From Clostridium sp. (GTDB lineage Bacteria; Bacillota; Clostridia; Clostridiales; Clostridiaceae): a stretch of DNA of 64,000 nt. Shown one piece after another: positions 46,289 to 56,299 of the stretch (positions are counted from its first letter, which is position 1; each line of letters opens with the position of its first letter). The DNA is taken from positions 1-64,000 of the forward strand of contig JAQUXS010000004.1 in NCBI GenBank assembly GCA_028692255.1, read 5' to 3'. The translations under genes were made by a program, and so were the position numbers. Below the pieces are notes generated by a model. It was not told the origin of the DNA, searched no databases, and saw only the letters and a program-made list of their open reading frames with translations.

Positions 46289-47446
46289 CTAATCTCCTGC
46301 TTTAAACTCATCTATTTTAACTTTTTTTACACTGAAGTAATTTAAAATAGCATCTGCAATTCTCTTTGAAGCGCGTCCATCACCATATGGATTTATAGCT
46401 TTACTCATTTGTAAATATTTATCATTGTTTTTTATTAATTCATCAGCATTATTTACAATTTTTTCAGTATCAGTTCCAACAAGCTTTACCGTGCCAGCTT
46501 CAACAGCTTCTGGTCTCTCAGTTACATTTCTTAAAACAAGAACTGGCTTTCCTAAATGTGGTGCCTCTTCTTGAAGTCCACCTGAATCAGTCATTACCAT
46601 AAAACATTTATTCATTAAATTATGAGTTTCCTTTGTATCAAGTGGTGGCAGAAGATGTGCCCCTTTAACACCATCAAGATATTTATATACAACATTTTTA
46701 ACAATAGGATTAAGATGAACAAGATATACTATTTCAACATTCTCATTTTCAGTGACTATTCTCTTGAGTGCCTTGCATATATTTTCAATTCCCTCTCCCC
46801 AATTTTCCCTTCTGTGAGCTGTAACCATTATTATTTTTTTATTTTTGTAATCTAGCTCATTAAGCTCTTCATTGTCAAATTTATAACCATCTTCAACGGT
46901 ATGTTTCATAGCATCTATTACAGTGTTTCCTGTTATGTATATATTTTCTCCTTTAACTCCTTCATTTAACAAATTTTGTTTTGAACCTACAGTTGGTGCA
47001 AAATGTAATTCTGCAAGTGATCCTGTAAGTTTTCTATTCATTTCCTCTGGAAATGGGAAATACTTGTTAAAAGTACGAAGTCCTGCTTCAACATGACCTA
47101 CTGGAATTTTTTTATAAAAAGCCGCAAGTGCTCCTGCAAAAGTTGTTGTTGTATCTCCATGAACCAAAACCATATCTGGTTTCTCAATTTCAAAAATTTC
47201 TTCAAGCCCTTCAAGAGCTTTTGTTGTTATACCTGTTAATGTCTGTTTAGTTTTCATTATGTTAAGATCATAATCTGGAACAATATCAAATAATTCAAGT
47301 ACTTGATCAAGCATTTGCCTATGCTGTGCTGTTACACAGACCTTCACATCAATTTCATTTCTTTTTTTTAATTCCTTAACAAGAGGAGCCATTTTTATAG
47401 CTTCTGGTCTTGTGCCAAAAATAGTTATAACTTTTATCTTACTCAA
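46289..47446 (-). CDS. wecB: UDP-N-acetylglucosamine 2-epimerase (non-hydrolysing)
   Basis: 385 residues. Interconverts UDP-GlcNAc and UDP-ManNAc for teichoic acid or capsule linkage units. Seen: FGTRPEAIKMAPLVKEL, VHGDTTTTFAGALAAF, VGHVEAGLRTFNKYFPFPEE (shown in part), TAHRRENWGE and TDSGGLQEEAPHLGKPVLVLR in parts. The start is TTG at 47446, seven bases behind AGGAGG; a longer frame extends into wecA. It follows wecA by 22 bp. Confidence 0.97.
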   Translation of the reverse strand: MSKIKVITIFGTRPEAIKMAPLVKELKKRNEIDVKVCVTAQHRQMLDQVLELFDIVPDYDLNIMKTKQTLTGITTKALEGLEEIFEIEKPDMVLVHGDTTTTFAGALAAFYKKIPVGHVEAGLRTFNKYFPFPEEMNRKLTGSLAELHFAPTVGSKQNLLNEGVKGENIYITGNTVIDAMKHTVEDGYKFDNEELNELDYKNKKIIMVTAHRRENWGEGIENICKALKRIVTENENVEIVYLVHLNPIVKNVVYKYLDGVKGAHLLPPLDTKETHNLMNKCFMVMTDSGGLQEEAPHLGKPVLVLRNVTERPEAVEAGTVKLVGTDTEKIVNNADELIKNNDKYLQMSKAINPYGDGRASKRIADAILNYFSVKKVKIDEFKAGD

Positions 47447-47468
47447 TTTTCTTCCTCCTAAAGCAAAA

Positions 47469-48506
47469 CTAATTTTTATGTTTAAATAATCCAAGTTTCC
47501 ATGCTAAAAATACAATTAATATTAAAACAAATGTTAAAACCATATATGCCCTTTTATTTGTAAGCTGCATTACAATTATTGCGAGTATTCCAAGTACTGC
47601 ACTTATGATATACATTACAATTACCGCTTGCCTTTGACTTAATCCCATTGCTAAAAGCCTATGATGTAGATGTCCCTTATCCGCTTGAACTATTGATCTA
47701 CCATTAACTTTTCTCCTTATTACTGCAAATATAGTATCATATATTGGAAGTCCAAGAGCAAGTATTGGAACTGCTAAAACAAATGCTGATGCAGATTTTA
47801 TTGCACCTTTCATAGCAATTGCCGACAGTAAAAATCCAATGAGCTGTGCACCTGTATCTCCCATAAATATTGAGGCGGGATTAAAATTAAATGGTAAAAA
47901 TCCAAGTATAGCTCCAGCAAGTATAATTGTAAGTGTAATTATTTCAATTTCTACCTTTCCACTTAGAATACCTGCTATTGCCATTGTAATGCAAGCAATA
48001 AATCCAAGCCCTGCCGAAAGTCCATCAAGTCCATCAATTAAATTAAATGCATTAGTAACACCTACAACCCACATTAAAGTTATAGGTATCGAAATATACT
48101 TACAGAGAACTATAACTGGATGGCTGTCACTTATTGGATTAGTAATTATTGAAATCATAGTATTAGACCAAATTAAAATACCTGCAGCAACTACTTGAAA
48201 AACAAGTTTCTGCCAAGGCTTTATATTATACTTATCATCAATAAGTCCTCCAATTACAATAATTGTAGCTCCAACAATTATTCCAATTTCAAATAAATCT
48301 AATGGTCCTTTTTTTACAAATACCATTATTACAAAAGAAACATATATTGCAAGTCCTCCCAATTTAGGTATAGGCTTTTTATGTACTCTTCTGTTATCCT
48401 TGGGTACATCAATGACATCAAAAACAAACGCAAGTTTTCTAGCCAAAGGAGTACTTATAGCTGATATAAATATTGAGAGCAATGCAATCAAATATAAGTT
48501 ATCCAT
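47469..48506 (-). CDS. wecA: Undecaprenyl-phosphate GlcNAc-1-phosphate transferase
   Basis: 345 residues, about ten membrane helices. Loads GlcNAc-1-P onto undecaprenyl phosphate (TagO/WecA family). Conserved cytoplasmic loops: VPKDNRRVHKKPIPKLGG, the Asp-rich NAFNLIDGLDGLSAGLGF, FMGDTGAQLIGF, and a terminal KGHLHHRLLAMGLSQRQAV. With wecB next to it, it begins a wall-polymer linkage pathway. Confidence 0.96.
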   Translation of the reverse strand: MDNLYLIALLSIFISAISTPLARKLAFVFDVIDVPKDNRRVHKKPIPKLGGLAIYVSFVIMVFVKKGPLDLFEIGIIVGATIIVIGGLIDDKYNIKPWQKLVFQVVAAGILIWSNTMISIITNPISDSHPVIVLCKYISIPITLMWVVGVTNAFNLIDGLDGLSAGLGFIACITMAIAGILSGKVEIEIITLTIILAGAILGFLPFNFNPASIFMGDTGAQLIGFLLSAIAMKGAIKSASAFVLAVPILALGLPIYDTIFAVIRRKVNGRSIVQADKGHLHHRLLAMGLSQRQAVIVMYIISAVLGILAIIVMQLTNKRAYMVLTFVLILIVFLAWKLGLFKHKN

Positions 48507-48542
48507 ATTATCTTCCTTTTCATATGTTCTATAGTAAAATTA

Positions 48543-49034
48543 TTAATATCCACTAGTTAAATTAAAGGAATCATCTTCTTCAATCCACTGATTTGTATCA
48601 ATAATTCTATAATCATTTTTAGTATCTCTTATAACAACCTTATCAATTCCAGCATTTATTATAAGCTTTTTGCACATAGTACAAGAGTTTGCATTTTTAA
48701 CATACTCTGCTGTTTTACCCTCTATCCCAACAAGATATAATGTGCTATTTATCATGTCTTTTCTCGATGCACTTATTATTGCATTTGCCTCTGAGTGCAC
48801 TGACCTGCAAAGTTCGTATTGCTCACCTCTTGGCACTTTTAATTCTTCTCTCTTGCAAACTCCAAGATCGCAGCAATTTTTTCTACCCCTTGGTGCTCCT
48901 GTATAACCAGTGGAGATTATTTCATCGTTTTTAACTATTATAGAGCCATAATTTCTTCTAAGGCAAGTTCCTCTTTCTAATACTGTCTCTGCAATATCAA
49001 GATAATAATTGTTTTTATCCCTTCGCTGCAACAT
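48543..49034 (-). CDS. comEB: dCMP deaminase-family protein (ComEB-like)
   Basis: 163 residues with the zinc deaminase signature CRSVHSEANAIISASR (His/Glu) and CTMCKKLIINAGIDKV (two Cys), plus an extra Cys set GRKNCCDLGVCKREE that is typical of the dCMP deaminase branch. Converts dCMP to dUMP for thymidylate synthesis. It stands alone between upp and wecA. Confidence 0.93.
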   Translation of the reverse strand: MLQRRDKNNYYLDIAETVLERGTCLRRNYGSIIVKNDEIISTGYTGAPRGRKNCCDLGVCKREELKVPRGEQYELCRSVHSEANAIISASRKDMINSTLYLVGIEGKTAEYVKNANSCTMCKKLIINAGIDKVVIRDTKNDYRIIDTNQWIEEDDSFNLTSGY

Positions 49035-49142
49035 ATATCTTCCTTTCTGAGCTAAATAATATGTACTAATATATAAATCTTCTAATATATTATATCATTA
49101 ATCAAAAAATTTCTCTTATTTAATTTTAGTCCCTTTTAATAT

Positions 49143-49183
49143 TAAAAAAATTAGGCTGTTAAACAATTATTCAACAGCCTAAT
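49143..49183 (-). terminator. Terminator of upp
   Basis: Stem TTAGGCTGTT (49151-49160) with AACAGCCTAA (49173-49182), A7 on the left so T7 on the minus strand. Confidence 0.92.
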
Positions 49184-49187
49184 AATA

Positions 49188-49817
49188 TTATTTAGTTCCG
49201 AAAAGTCTGTCTCCAGCGTCTCCAAGTCCTGGAATTATATAACCATCTTCATTTAATTTTTCATCTATTGAAGCAAGGTATATGTCAACATCAGGATGTG
49301 CTTCTTGAACTGCTTTCACACCTTCTGGCGCTCCAATAAGGCACATAAGCCTTATATATTTTGCACCTTTTTTCTTTAAAAGAGTAATGGCATCAATAGC
49401 TGATCCACCAGTTGCAAGCATAGGATCAGTTACTATTACTTCTCTTTCTTCTATGTCCTGTGGAAGTTTGCAAAAATATTCTACAGGTTCTAGTGTCTTT
49501 TCATCTCTATACATTCCAATATGTCCAACTTTAGCAGCTGGGATAAGTTTTAACATTCCGTTTACCATTCCAAGTCCTGCCCTAAGTATTGGAACTATTG
49601 CAACTTTTTTGCCTGCAAGCATCTTGCATTTTGTAGTACATATTGGCGTTTCAATTTCTACAGTTTTAAGCTGCATATCACGTGTTACTTCATATGCCAT
49701 AAGCATAGCTACTTCTTCTACTAATTCTCTAAAATCCTTTGAACCTGTATCCTTGCTTCTTATAAGTGATAGTTTATGTAATATTAATGGATGTGCTATT
49801 TGTGTTACTTTACTCAT
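49188..49817 (-). CDS. upp: Uracil phosphoribosyltransferase
   Basis: 209 residues. Salvages uracil to UMP with PRPP. Seen: [38 protein letters not shown] loop [18 protein letters not shown] and [14 protein letters not shown] at the end. Full length, very well conserved. 20 bp after rpiB. Confidence 0.98.
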   Translation of the reverse strand: MSKVTQIAHPLILHKLSLIRSKDTGSKDFRELVEEVAMLMAYEVTRDMQLKTVEIETPICTTKCKMLAGKKVAIVPILRAGLGMVNGMLKLIPAAKVGHIGMYRDEKTLEPVEYFCKLPQDIEEREVIVTDPMLATGGSAIDAITLLKKKGAKYIRLMCLIGAPEGVKAVQEAHPDVDIYLASIDEKLNEDGYIIPGLGDAGDRLFGTK

Positions 49818-49836
49818 TTTTTTCTCCTCCTAGAAA

Positions 49837-50280
49837 TTATCTTTTATTTTCTATTTCCATAATTTTATCTACTCTCTTTTGGTGTCTTCCACCTTGAAAT
49901 TTTGAATTTAAAAATGTATCTACAATATCAATTGCAAGTCCTGGTCCAACTACTCTTTCTCCCATTGCAACTATATTTGCATCATTGTGTTCACGACATG
50001 CATGTGCTGAAAATGTATCTGAACAAGCTGCTGCTCTTATACCCTTTACTTTATTTGCAGCTATACTGATTCCTATTCCTGTCCCACAAACAAGTATTCC
50101 ACAATCGAAGTTTTTATCAGCAACTTCTTTTGCAACTGCATATGCATAATCAGGATAATCACATGAATCAGAAGTAAATGTTCCAAAATCTTTTAATTCA
50201 ATACCTTTTTCTTTAAGATGTTCTATTATTATGTTTTTCAAACTAAATCCTGCATGATCACTGCCTAATGCTATTTTCAT
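49837..50280 (-). CDS. rpiB: Ribose-5-phosphate isomerase B / LacAB-type isomerase
   Basis: 147 residues: MKIALGSDHAGFSLKN, GILVCGTGIGISIAANKVKGIRAA (in parts), catalytic Cys in LVCGTGIG, and the C-terminal ARQH-like CREHNDANIVAMGERVVG. Interconverts ribulose 5-P and ribose 5-P. ATG at 50280 follows TTGGGAGGT; the MGGSQ in front lies before that site. It is in a minus-strand run with ptp and the Sua5 gene. Confidence 0.95.
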   Translation of the reverse strand: MKIALGSDHAGFSLKNIIIEHLKEKGIELKDFGTFTSDSCDYPDYAYAVAKEVADKNFDCGILVCGTGIGISIAANKVKGIRAAACSDTFSAHACREHNDANIVAMGERVVGPGLAIDIVDTFLNSKFQGGRHQKRVDKIMEIENKR

Positions 50281-50353
50281 TTGACTACCTCCCAATTTTA
50301 TTATAATTTATATTTTATATATATCTTTGCAAAAAAAGAAGACAAATGTACTG

Positions 50354-50800
50354 TTAAATACCTTTATCTTCTTTTATTTTTTTGATAAGTAACTTTATAC
50401 TATATTTAAGATTATCAAAAGTATACTGATAAACATCTAAATCTTGACCATATGGATCTGGAATTTCGCCACTTAAAGAAACATATTTGTTTAGTGCACT
50501 CACTGTTAAATTTTGATATTTTGATTTTAAAATATGTGCAATCGATTCTGTCATTGTTAATATCAAATCCGCATTTTTAATTGTAGCTTCATTTATATTT
50601 ACAGCTTTTCTATCTGAAATATCAATGTTTAAATTTTTTTTTAAAATAAGTGCTGAATTGTTGGATGTTTTACTTCCAACTATAGCATTTGTTCCTGCTG
50701 AAAATGCCTTTATATCTTTAACATCACATATATCATTAAAAATAACTTCAGCCATGCAGCTTCTGCATGTGTTTCCAGTACAAACAAATAGTATATTCAT
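50354..50800 (-). CDS. Low-molecular-weight phosphatase, YwlE-like
   Basis: 148 residues. P-loop CTGNTCRS at residues 7-14 and general acid in IPDPYGQDL. Position 11 is Thr, the residue that selects phospho-arginine in Bacillus YwlE rather than phospho-tyrosine (Ile in Tyr phosphatases). Gene order Sua5-ptp-rpiB-upp matches the Bacillus ywlC-ywlE-ywlF-upp region. I therefore favour protein arginine phosphatase, but the partner kinase McsB is not in this window. Confidence 0.85.
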   Translation of the reverse strand: MNILFVCTGNTCRSCMAEVIFNDICDVKDIKAFSAGTNAIVGSKTSNNSALILKKNLNIDISDRKAVNINEATIKNADLILTMTESIAHILKSKYQNLTVSALNKYVSLSGEIPDPYGQDLDVYQYTFDNLKYSIKLLIKKIKEDKGI

Positions 50801-50819
50801 GTCTCCTCCTAATTTTAAA

Positions 50820-51875
50820 TCAAACGTTTATTATATTAAAGCCTGCAGATTTATTGAGTCTATTCATAATTGCAACTCCAAGGCCTTTTTTTTCAAAAGC
50901 TTCTGATAGTATTACATCAACCTCTTTATCATCAAGACTCCTTAGAGTTTCAAAAAGATTTTTGCTTATACTCATCATATCTTTTCTGCTTCCCAGGGAC
51001 ATTATCACAGCTTTTTTATCATACTTATCCATAGTTTCATCTGTTGCCATAATGCCTACTTTTTTACCTTCACCTATATAATTTTGCACTATTTCATCGA
51101 TTTTTGCAACTGTTTTTTTTGTATCTCCACTTACTATTTTTACAGGTGCCTTTGGTGCATAATGTCTATATTTCATTCCTGGTGCCTTTGGCTTAAAGTC
51201 TCCCTTTGGTTTTTCCATTATAGCCTTGTCTATGTATATTTTTTCGTCAACTTTTTTAAGCATTTCAAGTGTTATTCCACCTGGTCTTAATACACATGCT
51301 GGAGAAACTGTGCAGTCTATTATAGTTGATTCCACACCTATTTTACAGTTTTCTCCCCCTACAATATACTCTATTTTTCCATTCATATCTTCTATACATC
51401 TTTCTACATCAGTTGGACTTGGTCTTCCTGAAATATTTGCAGATGGTGCTGCTATAGGAGTTTTAGATGCCTTTATTATTTCTCTTGCTATTACATCACT
51501 TGGCATCCTTATTCCTATAGAATCCAAACCCGCAGATGTTGTGTCTGGAATTATTGATTTTTTTTTCATTATAAGTGTCATTGGTCCAGGCCAAAATTTT
51601 TCCATAAGCTTTTTAGCTATTTTAGGCACTTCACTTACAAGGTCATCTATTTCATCGAAATCAGATATATGTACAATAAGTGGATTGTCTTGAGGTCTTC
51701 CCTTTGCAGTAAATATTTTCTTTACAGCATTTGCATCCAGTGCATTTGCTCCAAGTCCATAAACTGTTTCAGTTGGGAATGCTACAAGCCCACCTTTCCT
51801 TATCGTCTCTCCAATATCTGATATAATTTTTTTATCTAAATTATTAACATCTAATATTTCAATTTTTGTATCCAT
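50820..51875 (-). CDS. L-threonylcarbamoyladenylate synthase (Sua5 type)
   Basis: 351 residues in two domains: YrdC-like catalytic domain (1-200: GLVAFPTETVYGLGANALD, KGRPQDNPLIVHI, MPSDVIAREII, APSANISGRPSPT) and a C-terminal Sua5 domain (about 215-350, APGMKYRHYAPKAPVKI). Makes TC-AMP from Thr, bicarbonate and ATP for t6A37 in ANN-decoding tRNAs. Corresponds to ywlC in Bacillus. 20 bp before ptp. Confidence 0.95.
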   Translation of the reverse strand: MDTKIEILDVNNLDKKIISDIGETIRKGGLVAFPTETVYGLGANALDANAVKKIFTAKGRPQDNPLIVHISDFDEIDDLVSEVPKIAKKLMEKFWPGPMTLIMKKKSIIPDTTSAGLDSIGIRMPSDVIAREIIKASKTPIAAPSANISGRPSPTDVERCIEDMNGKIEYIVGGENCKIGVESTIIDCTVSPACVLRPGGITLEMLKKVDEKIYIDKAIMEKPKGDFKPKAPGMKYRHYAPKAPVKIVSGDTKKTVAKIDEIVQNYIGEGKKVGIMATDETMDKYDKKAVIMSLGSRKDMMSISKNLFETLRSLDDKEVDVILSEAFEKKGLGVAIMNRLNKSAGFNIINV

Positions 51876-51956
51876 CTTTTCTAAAATACACCTTCTTAAA
51901 CAATAATATATATTTATATACTACTATCATATTTAGTTTAATGTCAAATTAAAGTA

Positions 51957-52685
51957 TTATAAAACTGTACACATTATAAACCCAATCATAACCCCTGACA
52001 ATATTCCAAATCTAGCTTCTAAACCGTCCTTTAGTTTTATAGCTTCAGGTATCATACTAAAAAGCACTACATATATCATTATGCCAGATGCTAGTCCCAA
52101 ACTTAGCCCTAATATTCTTTGTGAAATGTTACCTACAAAAATTCCAATTATAACGCCAACTGCAGTTGGAAGTGCTGTCACAGCTGTATATAAAAATGTT
52201 TTAAGAGGATCCATTCCTGAAACTATCATTGGTGCTGTAACAGCAAGTCCCTCTGGTATATCATGTACAGATATTAGTATGCACATCTTTAGCCCCAAAC
52301 TTTTTCCTGCCGCAAAGCCGCATCCCATTATAATTCCTTCTGGTAAGTTATGTATCATAAGCCCTACTGCTGTTAAAAGGGCCATTTGTCTCGTGGCATC
52401 TTTTATCACACTTTTGTTACCTTTTAAAATAGTATCTCCAAAGAAAATAATAGCAATTCCTAAAATAATACTTCCTAAAACATTTGCAAAATTCGTTTTC
52501 AAAAGAGATTCTGGAAGCAAATCGAATACCACAACCGACATCATAAGTCCACCTGAAAGACCAATCATTACACTCATTAGTCCCTTTGTTGGTTTTTTAA
52601 AGAGAAGTCCCAATGCTGACCCCAAAAGTGTTCCTAAAAGTGATACAACGCACAGAAACAAAGTTATAATTATATGTTTTTCCAC
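51957..52685 (-). CDS. ZIP-family divalent metal transporter
   Basis: 242 residues with eight predicted helices. ZIP signature residues in helices 4 and 5: MIHNLPEGIIMGCGF and LISVHDIPEGLAVTAP, each with HNxPEG/HDxPEG metal sites. Family members import Zn2+ or Fe2+. The start is GTG at 52685, nine bases after GGAGG; a longer frame covers that site. Selectivity cannot be read from sequence. Confidence 0.93.
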   Translation of the reverse strand: MEKHIIITLFLCVVSLLGTLLGSALGLLFKKPTKGLMSVMIGLSGGLMMSVVVFDLLPESLLKTNFANVLGSIILGIAIIFFGDTILKGNKSVIKDATRQMALLTAVGLMIHNLPEGIIMGCGFAAGKSLGLKMCILISVHDIPEGLAVTAPMIVSGMDPLKTFLYTAVTALPTAVGVIIGIFVGNISQRILGLSLGLASGIMIYVVLFSMIPEAIKLKDGLEARFGILSGVMIGFIMCTVL

Positions 52686-52733
52686 AAAAAAACACCTCCA
52701 TATCTTTACCATTTTATTGGCTGATATAGAGAT

Positions 52734-53318
52734 TTATTCATTAACATTCCTATATTTTTTAATTTGTTCTATAGCTTCATCTGTAAAAATTGAATTTGTG
52801 CAGTATTTATACAAATCATTTAATAGTGGATATTTTTTATATCCCCCACTTCTTATTATTGTATAAAAATAATCATTTTCAGGATTACTTTGTTTGAGTT
52901 TTGAATAATAATACCCAACATAAGGATTTGCCTTTAAAAAATTTATTTCTATAGGTTTTACATATTGACTTCTACTTCTATCTTTTCCTACCAAAATGAG
53001 TTTCATATCATAGTTATCATTTTCAGTATGAACTAATTGAACCCTCTCTGAAAACATTCTCAAATCTTTTTGAGGAAACCCAAATAGTATTTTTATTCTG
53101 TAAGAATCAATTTTATACTTTAATTCATTGCTTACAAGCTTGTATGTTATAAGAAGAAGTATTAAAGCTTCAATCAAAGCAAGATAGGCTGTAAAAAATA
53201 TACTTATCTGTTTTGAAACATATAAAATTATAGGGAGGCCAATAAAAATAGACAACATAACTGCAGTAAATCTTTTTACTTTAGCGTTTTGTTTTTTTAT
53301 AGCTTTATCTATATTCAT
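52734..53318 (-). CDS. Two-helix membrane protein, unknown
   Basis: 194 residues: two hydrophobic segments (about 19-35 and 39-60) near the N-terminus, a short loop between, then a soluble beta-rich region (VQLVHTENDNYDMKLILVG). Bacterial PH-like domain architecture is possible but not shown. It lies between the ZIP gene and prfA. I do not recognise it; it may be a clostridial conserved hypothetical. Confidence 0.75.
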   Translation of the reverse strand: MNIDKAIKKQNAKVKRFTAVMLSIFIGLPIILYVSKQISIFFTAYLALIEALILLLITYKLVSNELKYKIDSYRIKILFGFPQKDLRMFSERVQLVHTENDNYDMKLILVGKDRSRSQYVKPIEINFLKANPYVGYYYSKLKQSNPENDYFYTIIRSGGYKKYPLLNDLYKYCTNSIFTDEAIEQIKKYRNVNE

Positions 53319-53366
53319 GACGTTCCTCCTAATAATTTAAAAAGCAATTTATTCTCTATTAAATTA

Positions 53367-54446
53367 TTAAACTGCCTTACTTCCCATACCCTGCATCTTA
53401 CGTGCTTGTTCCTCTGTTATAAGTGCATCGATAACTTCATCTATGTCTCCATTTAAGAAACTATCCAGCTTATATATGGTAAGTCCTATTCTGTGATCAG
53501 TTACTCTTCCCTGTGGGTAGTTGTACGTTCTTATTCTTTCACTTCTATCTCCAGTTCCTACCTTACTTCTTCTATCTTCTGCTATAACATCTGCTCTTTC
53601 CTGCTGAGCTTTTTCATAAATTCTAGCTCTTAAAACCTTCATACCTTTTTCTTTGTTTTTAAGCTGACTCTTTTCATCTTGACATGAAACAACAATTCCT
53701 GTTGGTATATGTGTAATTCTAACTGCTGAATCTGTGGTATTTACGCACTGTCCACCATGTCCTGATGCTCTAAAAACATCTATTCTTAAATCATTAGCAT
53801 TAATCTCTATATCAACATCTTCAACTTCAGGCATAACTGCAACTGTAGCAGTAGACGTATGAATTCTTCCACTTGATTCAGTATCAGGTATTCTCTGAAC
53901 TCTATGAGTACCACTTTCAAACTTAAGTCTGCTAAATACTCTGTCTCCCTTTACCATGAATACAACTTCTTTAAAGCCACCAATGTCAGTTTCATTTGCA
54001 CTCATTACTTCTACTTGCCATCTTTTAGTTTCTGCATATCTTGTATACATTCTAAATAAATTTGCAGCAAATAGTGCTGCCTCTTCTCCACCTGCACCAG
54101 CTCTTATTTCAACGAAAACATTTTTTTCGTCGTTTGGATCTTTTGGTAAGAGTAAAACTTTAAGTTCCTCTTGGTATTTAGAAATTTTCCCGCTTAATTC
54201 TTTCATTTCCTCTTGCAGCATTTGTTCAAATTCTTTATCTGAACTTTCACCTAACATTTCATGATCTGCTTCGTAATCCTCCGTTGCTTTTTTGTACTCT
54301 CTATATTTTGTAACTATTACTTCCATGTCAGATTGCTCCTTGCAAAGCTTCTGCCATTCTTTTTGATTTGCTATAACCGTAGGATCACTTATTTTAATGG
54401 AAAGTTCTTCGTATTTATTTTCTATAAAATTGAGTCTTTCAAGCAT
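53367..54446 (-). CDS. prfA: Peptide chain release factor 1
   Basis: 359 residues. RF1 reads UAA/UAG. GGQ loop in [21 protein letters not shown] (given in part: SGHGGQCVN), [15 protein letters not shown], and [15 protein letters not shown]. No frameshift site, as expected for RF1. prmC, its methylase, is just upstream. Confidence 0.98.
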   Translation of the reverse strand: MLERLNFIENKYEELSIKISDPTVIANQKEWQKLCKEQSDMEVIVTKYREYKKATEDYEADHEMLGESSDKEFEQMLQEEMKELSGKISKYQEELKVLLLPKDPNDEKNVFVEIRAGAGGEEAALFAANLFRMYTRYAETKRWQVEVMSANETDIGGFKEVVFMVKGDRVFSRLKFESGTHRVQRIPDTESSGRIHTSTATVAVMPEVEDVDIEINANDLRIDVFRASGHGGQCVNTTDSAVRITHIPTGIVVSCQDEKSQLKNKEKGMKVLRARIYEKAQQERADVIAEDRRSKVGTGDRSERIRTYNYPQGRVTDHRIGLTIYKLDSFLNGDIDEVIDALITEEQARKMQGMGSKAV

Positions 54447-54525
54447 TATTTATCACTCCGTATTTATATTTACTAATTGTATATTATATCACACAACATT
54501 AATCTTAACCACTATATGTGGCACT

Positions 54526-55377
54526 TTAATAGAAAGAAGCTTTTATTACCCTATCATTTAAAGAAAGATCTTTTTTACATTTGATATCTTTAAATCCATT
54601 ATCTTCAAGCATTTTGGTAACCTCTTCCTTTTGATCATATCCTATTTCAAAAAATAAGCTGCCATTTTTATTTAAAACATATTTTGATTGCTGTACAATT
54701 TCTCTATAGAAAAAAAGTCCGTCTTTCCCGCCATTAAGCGCCTCATAAGGTTCATAATCCTTAACATCCTTCATTAAAGTGGGAATTATATCTTCCTTTA
54801 TATATGGTGGATTGGAAATTACAGCATCAAACTTTTTATTGCCTTCAACTGCAAAATTTAAAAGATTGCTCTTATAAACTTGTACTCTATCATTGAGTTC
54901 ATGCTTTGCTATATTCTTTTTAGTAACTTCAATTGCCTTATCAGAAATGTCACAGCAATCTACAATAACATTTTTTATAAAACTTGCCATGCTAATCCCT
55001 ATGGCACCACTGCCACAACAAACATCGCATATGGATTTAAAATTATTTTTTCTTATTTCATCTATAGCTTCTTCACAAAGCACTTCAGTATCTGGTCTTG
55101 GTATAAGAACTCCTCTTTCAATAAAGAACTCAATGCCCATAAATTCAACTTTTTTTATTATATATTTAACTGGCATTTTGTTTTTTCTAAGTTCTATAAA
55201 TTGCTTATATTTTATTTCATCTTCCTCTTTTAGTTCCAAATCTCTATTCATAATTATAAACAATTTATCTACATTTAAAACATTACAAAGTAAAAGCTGA
55301 CTGTCAAGCATGTAAGTATCTATACTATTTTGTTTTAAAAGAGAATATCCAAACTTTAAAGCTTCAAAAATTTTCAT
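54526..55377 (-). CDS. prmC: Release factor glutamine methyltransferase
   Basis: 283 residues. Methylates the Gln of the GGQ motif in RF1/RF2. N-terminal helical domain, then SAM fold DVCCGSGAIGISMA and the catalytic NPPYIKED. IPRPDTEVL is also typical. It abuts DUF1385 (1 bp) and precedes prfA by 79 bp. Confidence 0.96.
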   Translation of the reverse strand: MKIFEALKFGYSLLKQNSIDTYMLDSQLLLCNVLNVDKLFIIMNRDLELKEEDEIKYKQFIELRKNKMPVKYIIKKVEFMGIEFFIERGVLIPRPDTEVLCEEAIDEIRKNNFKSICDVCCGSGAIGISMASFIKNVIVDCCDISDKAIEVTKKNIAKHELNDRVQVYKSNLLNFAVEGNKKFDAVISNPPYIKEDIIPTLMKDVKDYEPYEALNGGKDGLFFYREIVQQSKYVLNKNGSLFFEIGYDQKEEVTKMLEDNGFKDIKCKKDLSLNDRVIKASFY

Positions 55378-56289
55378 CTATTCTAAACCCTCCGCTGCTT
55401 TTAATGCTTTAATTGCAACTTCCAATTGACTGTCATCTGGCTCTCTTGTTGTAAGTTTTTGAAGCATAAGTCCAGGATAGGTGCATGCTTTTACAATAGC
55501 ATTATTACTTCTACCCATTAATTTTATCACCTCATAAGTAACACCTGAAACTAGTGGCAAAAGCACAATTCTTGTAATCACTCTAAAAATAAGTGATTTC
55601 CACCCCGTAAGAGAAAAAAGAAGTATACTTATTATCATAACTAGAAACATAAAATTAGTGCCACATCTTGGATGAAACCTTGAATATTTTCTTGCATTTG
55701 TAGGTATTAATTCATCATCATTTTCATAACAAAATACTGTCTTGTGTTCTGCTCCATGATATTCAAATACCCTTCTTATATCACTCATTTTACCTATTAA
55801 TATTAAGTATAGAATAAAAATTGTAACTCTTATAACACCCTCAATTAGGTTTAAAATCACAGGATTTTTAACATTCAATTTTTTAAATATATTTGCAAGA
55901 AAAGTTGGAATTATAAAGAATATCCCAACTGCAAATATAAGTGATACAGCTATAGATAAAATCATATATACTTTTTCAGTTTTATCTTTAAAAATTTTGC
56001 TCAAAAATTTTTCAAATTTAGAAGGCTCTTCATCTCCCTCATCCTCGAAAAATGAAGCGGAATAATTAAGAGTTTGTATGCCTATAACCATAGATTCTAT
56101 AAGAGAAACAAATCCTCTAATAATAGGTATTGAAAAAATCTTATTTTTCTTTGAATATGGAACTGTTTCTTTTACATCAACTGCTATTTCACCATCTTCT
56201 TTTCTTACAGCTGTTGCAATTCCTTTAATTCCACGCATCATAACTCCCTCTATTACAGCCTGACCACCTACTGAATGTTTCATATCCAT
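55378..56289 (-). CDS. DUF1385 membrane protein
   Basis: 303 residues: SVGGQAVIEGVMMRGIKG at the start (DUF1385 signature), about four membrane helices (around 120-150, 160-185, 215-240, 245-265) and HGAEHKTVFCYEN, FHPRCGTNFMFLV. The His/Cys-rich loop could bind a metal. Function unknown; often between prmC/prfA and rpmE/tdk in Firmicutes. Start at ATG 56289 (GAGGGG six bases upstream); an earlier reading overlaps tdk. Confidence 0.9.
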   Translation of the reverse strand: MDMKHSVGGQAVIEGVMMRGIKGIATAVRKEDGEIAVDVKETVPYSKKNKIFSIPIIRGFVSLIESMVIGIQTLNYSASFFEDEGDEEPSKFEKFLSKIFKDKTEKVYMILSIAVSLIFAVGIFFIIPTFLANIFKKLNVKNPVILNLIEGVIRVTIFILYLILIGKMSDIRRVFEYHGAEHKTVFCYENDDELIPTNARKYSRFHPRCGTNFMFLVMIISILLFSLTGWKSLIFRVITRIVLLPLVSGVTYEVIKLMGRSNNAIVKACTYPGLMLQKLTTREPDDSQLEVAIKALKAAEGLE

Positions 56290-56299
56290 TACTATCCCC

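Noticed and set aside
52081..52866. Plus-strand ORF of 261 codons
   Set aside because: It lies opposite the ZIP gene and the next ORF, has no ribosome site, and its composition (Pro/Ile/Ser-rich) is that of an antisense frame.
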